This document shows, piece by piece, positions 36,986-46,800 of a DNA stretch of 64,000 nt. Every line of letters starts with the position of its first letter. The stretch's first letter is position 1. The position numbers were made by a program, and so were the translations under genes. The stretch is taken from positions 65,644 to 129,643 of the forward strand of contig JBGSHS010000196.1 of NCBI GenBank assembly GCA_041752115.1, in the 5' to 3' direction. The notes beneath the pieces were generated by a model. It was not told the DNA's origin. It made no database searches and was given only the letters and a program-made list of their open reading frames with translations. This DNA comes from JAJRVM01 sp041752115. Lineage in GTDB: Bacteria; Planctomycetota; Planctomycetia; Pirellulales; Pirellulaceae.

Positions 36986-37705
36986 TTACGCTCCCGAGGC
37001 TTTCGCGGTGCTTCCGGTGCCGTGTGGTATGGCCTCGCTGGTGCCAAACGGCCGGACAATCCGTCGTCGATAACGTAGCGCCGAGAAGCCCACCGGTTCC
37101 AAGTGGGCCGTTTCCCGCCGCCGGTTGATATAGCGAATGAGGTTCAACAGTTGCTGACGTACCGGTGCATACGGTTCGAAGGGCAGATCGGTAAGCTCGG
37201 CCGCCAGTCGGTCGACTGTGCGGTGTAGGGCTATGTCCTCGAAGTACGCCTTGAGCCCCTTGTAGCATTCGGCTTCGATTCGGACCCGCACTCGCCACTT
37301 CGGGTCACGCACAGCCGGTCCGCGCTCCTTCGGTGTCCGCAGAAAACCGCCTTGGGCCACGGAGATTGAGTACCCCTCGAACTTGATGGGAATCCGCCGG
37401 GCATCACGGATGTTCTGCCCTTCGTCGTCATAGAACGGGTGAAACCCGTGAGTTGCCAGGAGCAGAAACCGCCGTTGGTATCGGATGTAGTGGACGTTGG
37501 CGATTCCGACCGCCTTGCGCCTGGCCCGCGAAGTCCGCGAAAGGCCGATGCCGTACTTCGTGGTTAGCTTCTCGTCGACTCCGGTCGGATCCTTACCCGG
37601 CGGGACGAAACCCGAGACGTAAAACCAGTACCCATGCGGCAGGTAACAACTGACCAATTGCTGGACGAACCCAGCCACCGAAGTGGCGACACAACGATAC
37701 TCCAT
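36986..37705 (-). CDS. Planctomycete-type plasmid/island protein
   Basis: A 239-residue, strongly basic protein, with a start reading MEYRCVATSVAGFVQQLV and a centre reading LLLATHGFHPFYDDEG and RIPIKFEGYSIS. I recall closely similar proteins from planctomycete islands but no function. The alternation of short strands and charged helices suggests nucleic acid binding. It sits next to the hairpin-rich gene-free stretch and the Rep gene, so a role in plasmid maintenance is possible. Confidence 0.65.
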   Translation of the reverse strand: MEYRCVATSVAGFVQQLVSCYLPHGYWFYVSGFVPPGKDPTGVDEKLTTKYGIGLSRTSRARRKAVGIANVHYIRYQRRFLLLATHGFHPFYDDEGQNIRDARRIPIKFEGYSISVAQGGFLRTPKERGPAVRDPKWRVRVRIEAECYKGLKAYFEDIALHRTVDRLAAELTDLPFEPYAPVRQQLLNLIRYINRRRETAHLEPVGFSALRYRRRIVRPFGTSEAIPHGTGSTAKASGA

Positions 37706-39390
37706 GCATGCTCATCGGACCACCGAGGCAAGTTGCTTCACCCGACCGACAACAGTTCGAGAATGGGGTTGTTCTCGGCCAACCCCCAGCCACTCAAAGT
37801 ACAAAAAAAACCTTCCCCCGCACTGAAACCACCCCCCCAGGTACAAAATGGGCAGCGGTCCCAGGCGCAGACTGCATTGGCGCAGGGAACCTCGGCCAGC
37901 GGACGCTTGGCGCGGTCGCTACTGTATTCCACAGTGCGACCGCGCCAATTCATAGGCGTTCCGCTATAAAAACCAAAAAACCTCCAGAAAAACGGGCGCG
38001 TGCTCGGCACGCACCGCATGTTGATCGCCGGCCGCTACCACAGACGACACCTCTCCCGAGGCGCCGCCTGTGGCCGCTACCGCATCCATCACAGATGGCG
38101 ACTGAAAGCGAGTCCCAGCCGCCCGACCTCTCGATTGGCTCATGATTCCGATGACAGCAAACAGAACACCCCCAGCACATCGCTTGGGATCATCGGTTCG
38201 CTTTCGCATCGGAACCAAGATTGGCCAGTCAGCCCTTTCGTTGTGGCTTACTCGACCGCCCAGCCGACGGTTGTCAGCTGTGGGCGCATCCAGAAGTGCC
38301 CGGCACCACCCGTAGCACACCAGCGGGCCGCGACTGCCTTGCCGCGAACACCGTCCAGGCGGAAGCATAGTCGAAACCATGCCCCGGCCCAGCTTCTACT
38401 CAGGCCCCACTCCCAGACTTCAGCGTTTGAAGCACCTGTCCGACCAAAGACAGGCACCGGCCACCAGTACCGGCCACTGAAGTCCTTCCTGCGTTAATCA
38501 TGTCCTTCGCATCTTGGGTCACGTGGCTAGAGGGTGTTATCCCTCGGGCGTGTGACCGTATGTGCGGGCTCCCGCCCGCCATAGTTTCAGCCAATTGGCG
38601 AGACCGCCAGAATTGGCCATTTCAGGGGTCAGAATACAGAAGCTACCCCTTACCCTTCGACCACCGCTTTTCGCCGCTCCTGAGGCCAATTCCTGGCTCT
38701 CAAACAGCGTTTTCGGCAGCGTCTCCCAAGACACTTACCGGCAAGCCCTTTTTGAGGTTGGGCCTTTCATGGTTGAGCTTTTCACGGCTGCGGGATTTGC
38801 CCGCAGTCCCCGAGCGCGGTCAACGCCCGGCTCCGGCTGTCACCAGCCGAAGGCTCCCCACGCCGGCGCACGTTCAGCGGACCTGTCGTTACCGACAGGC
38901 CCGAAGCCCGTGGGCGGATTTGCGGCCCTATGGCCGCGCACCGACTTCGCGACATGACGGCCCCGATGCCCATGCATCGGGGTGTTTCCGCATCGCCCCC
39001 ATTCCACGTGCCGGCGCAAAGACGCCGGCACGGGAGCAAATCGCTATCGGATCGAACGCTGAGATTGATCTCTGACCTACAAAGTCAGAGGGTTTACTTC
39101 AACGAGCCTCCGTCGAGCACGGACAAGCCACTCTCGTGGCATCCGGCTCTACTGGCACAGCACATGATGGTTGGTGAGACCATCCCCTTAGCCTGTTGGT
39201 CGCAGGTTTACCGGGTATGCTGCCCAATCGAGAGGTCGCACGCGGCACGTTAGCGCCACCGACGACCGCAGAACGGTGTTCTGCACCGAGGAGAATAGCT
39301 CACTCGAGCAGATAAAGCACGCACTGGTTTGTGCATGTAGGCTGGGCGACAATCAGGGTGGCTCGTGACGATGTCCGGAACTACTCCCAT
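37706..39390. other. Hairpin-rich gene-free stretch downstream of rep
   Basis: About 1.7 kb with no convincing gene; the longest ORFs are in conflicting frames on both strands. It contains the hairpin array listed separately, a direct repeat ACCGGCCAC at 38456-38464 and 38468-38476, and a short hairpin near 38000. Next to a replication gene it could be a plasmid origin region; it could also encode RNA. Confidence 0.45.
38530..39090. repeat. Cluster of about ten short perfect hairpins
   Basis: Two hairpins at 38530-38545 and 38564-38579 are followed by a series at 38788-38806 (7 bp), 38834-38849 (6), 38882-38899 (7), 38906-38915 (4), 38922-38937 (6), 38961-38982 (8), 39007-39032 (10) and 39070-39090 (7). 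Loops are 2-7 bases. Stems differ in sequence, so this is not a tandem repeat. Spacing in the right part is about 15-50 bases. It could be a replication origin, a transfer origin or a structured RNA. Confidence 0.6.
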
Positions 39391-40842
39391 TCAACCTGTT
39401 GGAATCATTTGCTGCCTACGCAGATGCTGCTCGATGATGACTTCGCGGTACTCCTGGGCTAATGCGGCCTTATCGGACGCGATGGCGCGCTGGTATCCCG
39501 CCGCCGCGACACCACGGGCATGCAAGATGGCTTCGTCCTCCAGTTCCGCACGTTCGGACGTGGAGAGCCGCGCGAGGTACCCAGCCACGGGTGAACGGTC
39601 TTCAGCGCGGGCTTTGGTCACAACGCCAGAATTCAACGAAACAGTAAGTGCATTCCGTACGTCTCGCTCAGAAGACCGTCGAGATACAGGGCTCGACGCC
39701 TCAGGGCGAAAGTCGGGTGGAATCGCGTAATCTGCGCGAATCGACTGGACTAGAAATCCCGCCGGACTCCGCGAAATCCGCCGGTCACGTTTCTGCCTCA
39801 GAGCGTCGAACACGGCGATCTTACCTTCAACCATCTCGGCCGCGTGGTCCCGCACGAGCTGCGTGGCAGTCGAGGCGGTCACGCCTCGTTCGACGAGCCG
39901 TCGCTCCAGATCAGACACCGGGCCTGTCCGCCGTCGCTGTCTTTGCACCTTGGGAGTACGTGCGAAGATGACCTCCCATAACCCGCGCCGCACGCGGTGA
40001 AATCGCTCTTTGGTTGGTAGCGGAATCAAGTATCCGGCTTGCTCCAGCTCCGCAATCGCGGGACTCAACCGCCGCTTGAGTTGCGCCGCGTCGTAGCCAC
40101 GGCTCAAACCAATGTGTTCACACGCGAAAACCTGCAGCTTGAATCGTAGCGAGCTGGAGAAGTGAAACCGCTTGTCAAGGAAGCGATAGATCCGTTTCGC
40201 AGTGGCGAGTTTCAGCCGACGGTAGAAATCCAGGTCAAGCTGCTTGAGAAATCCCGCCTGGAAGCTGCGGAAGACCATTTCGTTCCATGTGAAAGAGGAC
40301 AGGTACGCAGCGTGCGGAGCGGTAGGCCCCACTTCCGCTTTCGGCCGACGATAGAGGATCAGATCGTCGAGCAAGTGAAAATGGGCATCCACCCACCGTT
40401 TCCGACTTTTGTCCCACCAGGCGTTCTCGTAGTAGAGCGTGACGCCGAGCCATCGCTTGAGCGATCGTTCCAGTCGAGTGTAGCTGCGACCTTCATCTCG
40501 CCAGCCGAGGATTCGAATCAATTGGTACCGAGTGAAAGGGACCCGCCGTTCGACAAAATTGGTCGCTTTGCTGACCTGTACCAAGCCAAGGATCACTTCG
40601 TCGTCGATGGCCGTGGGAAGCCCATATTTGTCGGAGGCCGAAATCGTCAACCGTCGGATGCGATGTTGGGCCTGACCGCGATCCCAGATACGGTCCTCGA
40701 ATACCAGTGTCTTGCATCCGCTGGGAGCCCGATCCGCCAGTGTGGCAAGTGGGAACTCAGCGAGGTTCATTTCATCACGACCCATGTTGTTTTGATGAGC
40801 TGTCGCGAGCACAGTTTCAGGCGAGAAGACTCTCCTTTCCAT
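39391..40842 (-). CDS. Replication initiator protein (RepA-type)
   Basis: 483 residues from the ATG at 40842, with AGGAGG 4 bases upstream; TTG at 40857 is also in frame. The N-terminal half matches plasmid replication initiator A: MNLAEFPLATLADRAP, YGLPTAIDDEVILGLVQV and a winged-helix region up to FHLLDDLILYRR. The C-terminal third is helical and basic. It should bind origin DNA and recruit helicase. It is divergent from parA, with a ~400-base intergenic region of repeats. Its presence means this part of the island is, or was, a plasmid. Confidence 0.78.
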   Translation of the reverse strand: MERRVFSPETVLATAHQNNMGRDEMNLAEFPLATLADRAPSGCKTLVFEDRIWDRGQAQHRIRRLTISASDKYGLPTAIDDEVILGLVQVSKATNFVERRVPFTRYQLIRILGWRDEGRSYTRLERSLKRWLGVTLYYENAWWDKSRKRWVDAHFHLLDDLILYRRPKAEVGPTAPHAAYLSSFTWNEMVFRSFQAGFLKQLDLDFYRRLKLATAKRIYRFLDKRFHFSSSLRFKLQVFACEHIGLSRGYDAAQLKRRLSPAIAELEQAGYLIPLPTKERFHRVRRGLWEVIFARTPKVQRQRRRTGPVSDLERRLVERGVTASTATQLVRDHAAEMVEGKIAVFDALRQKRDRRISRSPAGFLVQSIRADYAIPPDFRPEASSPVSRRSSERDVRNALTVSLNSGVVTKARAEDRSPVAGYLARLSTSERAELEDEAILHARGVAAAGYQRAIASDKAALAQEYREVIIEQHLRRQQMIPTG

Positions 40843-41124
40843 TTTCCTCCTACTCAAAGAGCGACAACTTTGCAGCCGCCGGTTGTTGTCATTTGTAATT
40901 GGTTATTAACACCAAGTTGTTCGCCCGACAATCCAGGAAATCCGCGCCCTTACAGCGATGAACCTGCACCGGAGCCCGGTACTGCAAGGCTGTTGCCTGT
41001 CCCGGATCACGGTAGTTTTCTGTCCGGTTTCACGCTAATTCCCTGTCTCCACCGCCGGTATCCTGTAGTACGTCGTCCCATGCCGCTGACACTTCGATCC
41101 TCCGCCTCCGCGAGTTGCACTTCC

Positions 41125-41197
41125 CGAAATGCCCGCAATTGCACATTGCCCGAAAAGCCGGCATTTCGGCAATGCGGCATTTCGGCAATGCCGGCAA
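41125..41197. repeat. Tandem and inverted repeats before parA, candidate centromere/operator
   Basis: CGGCATTTCGGCAATG occurs twice in tandem (41159-41174 and 41175-41190), and an inverted part-copy CGAAATGC lies at 41125-41132. Each unit contains GCATT/AATGC as an internal inverted repeat. It sits ~60 bases before parA in the rep-parA intergenic region, a usual place for a partition site or ParA/partner operator. Confidence 0.55.
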
Positions 41198-41249
41198 ATA
41201 GGTTCTTGGCAGAAGAGTGACCACGTGTTACCGATTCTCCAGGAGGATC

Positions 41250-41984
41250 ATGAAAATCATCGCAATCACCAACCAAAAAGGAGGCACGGCCAAGACCACC
41301 ACCGCCGCTGCTTTGGGCGTGTTGCTGGCTCGCAGTGGGACACCCACGCACTTAGTCGACATGGATCCTCAGGCCAGCCTCACGCGAGCGTTCGGCCTGG
41401 CGGACGAGTCTGATGGCTTGTACCACGCCCTGAGTGACCGCGCTGGTTTGCCAGTTAACACGGTGTCTCAGAATCTGACCTTGACGCCCAGCACCATTGA
41501 GTTGGGCCGGGCCGAAACGGAATTGCTCGGCGAACCCGGTCGCGAGTTCTTTTTGAGAACCAGCCTGCAGAAGACACCCTTGCCGGGTAATACCATCGTT
41601 CTGCTGGACTGCCCGCCATCACTGGGGGTGCTGGCAGTCAATTGCCTCGCCACTGCCGGCGGCATGATCGCGGTGATCCAACCCGGCGGATTCGAGTTAC
41701 ACGCCTTGGCGCACCTACACATTACGGCTCAGGCCATCCGCGAGCGAGTCAACGCGGATCTTCACGTCCTCGGAGCGGTGATCACCAACGCCCACCGCCG
41801 CCGGAAAATCACGCAACAGGTCTGTCTGGAGGTCAGCCACGTATATCCGTTGCTGGGGACCGTCCGCGCGGATTCGCGGCTCTTGTACGCCACGACAGCA
41901 GGTACTATCGACCGGCTCAAGACATCCAAAGCCCTGGACGACTATGCGAAAGTTGTCGAGCAACTGTGGCCGGTGCTCCCATGA
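41250..41984 (+). CDS. parA: ParA-type partition ATPase
   Basis: 244 residues from the ATG at 41250, with AGGAGG 5 bases before it. The deviant Walker A NQKGGTAKTTTA lies near residue 8, LVDMDPQASLTRAFG follows, and LLDCPPSLGV is the Walker B-like motif. It is a plasmid segregation ATPase, expected to bind DNA and move the plasmid with its partner. Its stop overlaps the next start by 4 bases (ATGA). Confidence 0.87.
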   Translation: MKIIAITNQKGGTAKTTTAAALGVLLARSGTPTHLVDMDPQASLTRAFGLADESDGLYHALSDRAGLPVNTVSQNLTLTPSTIELGRAETELLGEPGREFFLRTSLQKTPLPGNTIVLLDCPPSLGVLAVNCLATAGGMIAVIQPGGFELHALAHLHITAQAIRERVNADLHVLGAVITNAHRRRKITQQVCLEVSHVYPLLGTVRADSRLLYATTAGTIDRLKTSKALDDYAKVVEQLWPVLP

Positions 41985-42355
41985 GTGCCCCACAAGTACG
42001 CGGAATCACAGGCCTGCTGGACGGCATCCTTTCATCCGCAAACCAAACCAATCCTGAGCGTCCCAAGGACGGCTTGCCGAAAAAGACCGCGTGTACCGGG
42101 TCAGCCACGGCTTCTATTGATACAACTGCAATCGCACCTGTACGCCGTGGACGCCCGCCGGGAACACTGACGCCGTCCGGTCCAAAAATGAAGCTGACTG
42201 TACGGGTCACCGGCAGCCTGGTTTCCCATTACCGCAATTGGACATGGGAAGCACGGTGCCAACTCAGCCATCTCGTGGAAAACGCCTTGGCTGACTACTA
42301 TGACCGACATCGTTCGCGAAACAAACGCCGGACCAATTCAGCCATGACTCCCTGA
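41981..42355 (+). CDS. Small ParA partner, DNA-binding
   Basis: 124 residues from the ATG at 41981, overlapping the parA stop. The N-terminal ~60 residues are polar and disordered; the C-terminal half MKLTVRVTGSLVSHYRNWTW, then LSHLVENALADYY, resembles a ribbon-helix-helix or small ParB-like DNA-binding domain. It is the likely partner of ParA and the protein expected to bind the repeats upstream. Family assignment is by position more than sequence. Confidence 0.6.
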   Translation: MSAPQVRGITGLLDGILSSANQTNPERPKDGLPKKTACTGSATASIDTTAIAPVRRGRPPGTLTPSGPKMKLTVRVTGSLVSHYRNWTWEARCQLSHLVENALADYYDRHRSRNKRRTNSAMTP

Positions 42356-42553
42356 TTTGTAGCGCCCGACTGGCAGTACAACTCCTGTGTGGCGAGTTTG
42401 CGTTGCACCGCCGAGATGGTAGGCCAAAGCCAGCCGTTGCACGCGAGTACATGAAAATGCACTGTGCATCGGTCGATGTGACCGAAGCAGCGAACGCTCA
42501 TGGCGCACAGAGTTGATGATCCCACGCCCGAAACGTTCTTCGTGTACTGCTCG

Positions 42554-43516
42554 TTAGTCGAGCTCGTCATTCTTCGGCCCGAAAACCAGGTCAACTTCTG
42601 GTGTGCTGTCGGCCATGATGTTTTCGGTGCTCACAGCGAGAGAAAATGTCTCAGGCTGGGCATCTTGCCAGAATATCGTCAGCGACAACGAGAAGTCCGT
42701 TGCAGCGGCGAGGCCCAACCGCTCTTGCATTCGAGGATGGACACGGTGTCTGGCAAACTGGTAGTGTTGTTCGCCGATATTTGACCATTCACTCAAAGGC
42801 TTGAACTGAGGTGCCTTCTTGTTGTTCGAGACGTAGTCGAGCACTCGAATGGATACATTTTCTGCTGTCGCGGTGCCACGATTTTCGATCAGAATGTCGT
42901 ACTGTCTGTCGTCTTTCTTCCTGGCGATGACCGCAAATGTCGCTGATGTGTGTGGATAGAACATGCGACGAAGCAAGTGGTGATTGATTGGGACAAAGCT
43001 GTCGCTCACGCGTTGATAGTAGATGTTGTCCCTCGCGGCCCGATAGGGCTGACCAGGGCCCTCGGGCACGTAACAGACGACGTACCCTTTTGGGGCATCT
43101 GTTGTGGACTCAAACGGCTCAACCTCGACGCCACGCAGTGGATCGACGACGGAATCTAGCAACGTATCGAGGAGAAGCTGAGCATGGCTATTTGGTTCAT
43201 TGATCAGGTCGAAGCCGCTGGCGATGTCGATCTTTCTAGACTCCCCAACATCGGTTGGCCTCGCATCGATACCCCAGATTAATACCCCTCCTTCAGTGTT
43301 GGCAAATCCAGACAGACACTTGCTCCAAATCTTTATAATCTTGGATTCCCCGCAACGTCCGCCGCCTGTACCTTTGAAGTCCAGATACTCCGATTCTCGA
43401 ACGGCATCAGCGACCATTCTCTCAATGCGGGATGAAGCGCCGCCAATGATCTCGTTGAACAGTTGTCTGGCCCGGTTCATCTTATTTTCTCGTAGCAACT
43501 TCGCAGATGGAGCCAT
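42554..43516 (-). CDS. AlbA_2 (Schlafen-type) domain protein
   Basis: A 320-residue protein. The first half matches the AlbA_2/Schlafen nucleic-acid domain: ESEYLDFKGTGGG near residue 42, then KCLSGFANTEGGVLIWGIDA. From about residue 195 the sequence becomes beta-rich (FAVIARKKDDRQYDILIENRG), suggesting an Ig-like sandwich. An in-frame Met at residue 13 (43480) may be the true start. Schlafen-like domains act as RNases or DNA binders, some in phage defence. It is adjacent to the Avs-like gene but divergent from it. Confidence 0.72.
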   Translation of the reverse strand: MAPSAKLLRENKMNRARQLFNEIIGGASSRIERMVADAVRESEYLDFKGTGGGRCGESKIIKIWSKCLSGFANTEGGVLIWGIDARPTDVGESRKIDIASGFDLINEPNSHAQLLLDTLLDSVVDPLRGVEVEPFESTTDAPKGYVVCYVPEGPGQPYRAARDNIYYQRVSDSFVPINHHLLRRMFYPHTSATFAVIARKKDDRQYDILIENRGTATAENVSIRVLDYVSNNKKAPQFKPLSEWSNIGEQHYQFARHRVHPRMQERLGLAAATDFSLSLTIFWQDAQPETFSLAVSTENIMADSTPEVDLVFGPKNDELD

Positions 43517-43835
43517 TGTACCTCAGGCGCCAGGGATCGGCAGTGCCCATAAAAACCATTTACTTGTGTTGCCATTGAACTGACAGAGCAATACGGCGGA
43601 ACCCAGCACTACCTGTGGTTGCGGGCGGATCGCTGTCCTCCAAGCCCGCCGCAGGCAAGCCCCCGTTCTGACCTGCGCCGACGTGCTAAGCTACGATGGT
43701 CCGACATCCCTCAGTCCATGTGACCGATGCCGGATGGTCATGTTTCCCGGTACATATCGCATATTACCGTAGAATGCCTGTTGCGGCGGACGAATGCCAG
43801 GCGACATCGGGATCTTTGCTGCAGGAATGCAAATT

Positions 43836-46800
43836 ATGGCAAAACAATCAGCTCCCGTGGCACTCACTGGCGGATCGGGCTTCAACTATGAGGATTGTGT
43901 CGCAGGTCGGTTTCTGATCGACCTGCTCGGTGGAATCGCGACGTTCGGTCCCGACTTCGGCCATGTCGTTGGCATCGGCTGGCAAACACGCGACAGTGGA
44001 CGACTGCTTGACGATCTCACGGTCATGTTGGAGGCGTCCGACGGAGAACATACTGCAGAGATCTCGATCAAGAGCCACCGTCAAGTAACCGGGGCGGGGT
44101 TTCCCACCAACTTTGTTCAAGCAGCATGGGAGGAGTGGTTCCATACGGAAAGCTCGACCTTCCGCACGGACCGCGATCTCCTGGTACTGGTCACAGGCGA
44201 AATCGCGAATGATGCGATCGAGGCTTGGGGCACGCTCCTTCGCGAATCACTCGCCACGGATCCAGATCGAATGGTCAGCCGATTGCAGGAGCGAGTCGCT
44301 CCCGACGAAGGGTCCCAATCCTCCGAAACGGAACGCGCCCTGTTCGCCAGCCTGCATTGTCCTGACTCGCTGAACGCGCATGGCCCAAGCGATCAACTGG
44401 CCACGATTGAAGTCATTCGACGCGTTCGCCTTCTGCATTTCGATTTCCGGTCCGAACCGAGCCGCGATGAAGGAAGGGCCATCGCCGACTGCCAGGTTTT
44501 GCTTCGGTCCGGTGATTTCGCCGAAGCGCAGCAGTTCTGGCAAGCCGTCGTTCGCGTAGCCGCTGAGAATCGGGAAGTCGGTGGCTCATTGGATCTCGCC
44601 GGGCTCCTGACGAGGCTGCGTCCTTACTTTGAACTCGTCGACCACCCGGATTTTCGCGCGGACTGGCAGGCTCTAGAACGGGCGAGCCGGGACGTCTTGG
44701 ACGACGTTCGCACGGAGATCGGGGGTGTCACGTCGGTGAATCGCGAGAGAGAACTTCGAGCGCTCTCAAATGCGCTGGCAAACATTGGCATTTGCCTGGC
44801 AGCGGGTGAGTCTGGTTGTGGGAAGTCTGCCCTGGCGAAGTTGCTCGGCGCAAGCGGCTACGGTACAACAATTGTATTGTCCCCTGACCTTTTCGAGGCA
44901 GGCAGTCTGCAGCGGCTGGAGCAACAGCTCGAGCTGCGTCACCCGCTGATCGAAATCTTGAGCGCGGGTCGTGATTTATGCTTGCTCGTTTTGGACTCGA
45001 TGGAGCGTTACTCAGAGCGAGGCCTGCGGCTTGCCGGACGGATCGTTGCCGATCTCCTGGCGGATAAGCGTTGTCGGCATGTGCACATCCTGTTGGTGAT
45101 GCAATTCGATGCCGCCAAACGAGTCATTGACCGCCTTGCGGTGGCCGGCGTTGAGCACGCGAAGCTGGACATTACTCCGATTGATGGTCCGCCCGAGGCG
45201 GTCATTCGCAACTTACTGCAAAACGTACCGGGAGTCTCGTGGGCAACACTCCACCATGACATGCGTCCACTGTTGCGGAACCTGAAAATTCTGGACTGGG
45301 TGGTCCGTGCCGCTCAATCGGGAGGGCGCCTGAACACTTCGCAGGTGACCGGCCTAATCCCGTTGATCGACTACCTCTGGGACTGCTGGGTCGAACGTAA
45401 TCACGAAGGGATTGCCCGCAGTGAGTTGCTGAAGCGGCTCGCCGCCATTGAAGCTTCGACACTCACATCGGGTGTTCCGTTACGACACGTAGACCAAGTC
45501 GAGCAGCAGCAGCTGGCCGACCTCGTTATTTCCGACTTGCTGAGACGGCGAAACGAACGAATCAGGTTCTCGCACGATCTTCTTGGTGACTGGGCGCGTC
45601 TCAAGGTGCTCATTGGGGAAGATCCAACGAGATCGCGTGAGGGGCTGCATCGTTGCGCGGCTGCTCGTTGGTACCGTGCTGTGCGACTCTTCGGCCGGTG
45701 GCTGCTCGCGCAGCCCGACGGCGTTCGGCAGTGGTCGCAAGCAATTAGTAGAGCGGACGACGGGACAACCGAGGGTACGGTCGTTCGTGACCTGCTACTG
45801 GAGTCCGTCGTTGTCACTGAGAATTCGCGCCAGCTCCTCGAGCTGGCCTGGCCGGTACTCGCCGGAGGCAGTGGTCGGCTCCTAATGCATTTGCTTGATC
45901 GTTTCCTATTTGTTGCGACGATTCCGGACCTTCGACTTCCGAGGGTCGTGAAGGACCGAAACATCGCCCCGCAGGTCGAGGCAGCCTTTCGCGTTCCACT
46001 GTGGCCCTATTGGGGGGCACTTCTCAAGACCCTCGATGAGCATGTCGGTGACGTCTGCCTCCTGGCGCCCGCGGAAGCTGGGCGAGTCTGTCGCGTCTGG
46101 TTGGAGAAGATGCCAGCGGAAATCGTTCCTGGGACCGCTTTCCCGTGGCGAGCGGAATCGGCACGAATTGCATTACGCCTCGCGCGCGAAATGCAGGCAC
46201 AATGTGCGGAAGGTCGCCACGTTAGCCGTGGCGAAGACCGAGTCGCATATGAGGCAGCATTGCTGTCCGCCCATGATCTTACGGATGATGTCGTCGCGTT
46301 CGCACTGGAAATGGCAGGTCGGAGGCCACCATCGCCCGACATTCAGGCTCGTGCCGAGGCGGCGCACCAAGCTTCCCAGGAGGCAGCACGGCGGCGCGAT
46401 GCAGAAGACCCTGACCGTGCCCGACGTCTTCGTCAACTGTGCAGACCGGTGTATCCACGGGGCCCACTTCGCGAGCCATGGCCAGATGGACCCAGCCGCC
46501 ACGTGGAGAGTGCTTTTCGCGAGGCGGTCCTTGACAGCATGGCCTTGCTTCCTTTGGCCGACGTTTGCCCGGAGGCGGCTGTTGAGGTACTGCTTGCCGT
46601 TTGCATCGAGCCACCGGGGTACGACGACCCGTTTGATGGATCTGACTTGATCGACAACTGCGGTCTGGAATCCTGGCAGGAGTGTTATCCCGCCATGTAC
46701 TTCCGCGGGCCGTTCCTGCAGTTCATCAGACTCTGTCCAGCGCAGGGAATCGACTTCATCATCCGACTCATCAACTTTGCAACCGCTCGCTGGAGTGAAG

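Noticed and set aside
37706..39075. Several frames of 130-190 codons in the gene-free stretch
   Set aside because: They overlap on both strands, lack ribosome-binding sites and cover the hairpin cluster; none reads like a protein.
41101..41200. Possible CRISPR array
   Set aside because: Only two tandem copies without spacers; better explained as a partition or operator site.
40162..41220. A 352-codon plus-strand frame opposite the rep gene
   Set aside because: It is the antisense shadow of a well-supported replication initiator and has no recognised domain or ribosome-binding site.
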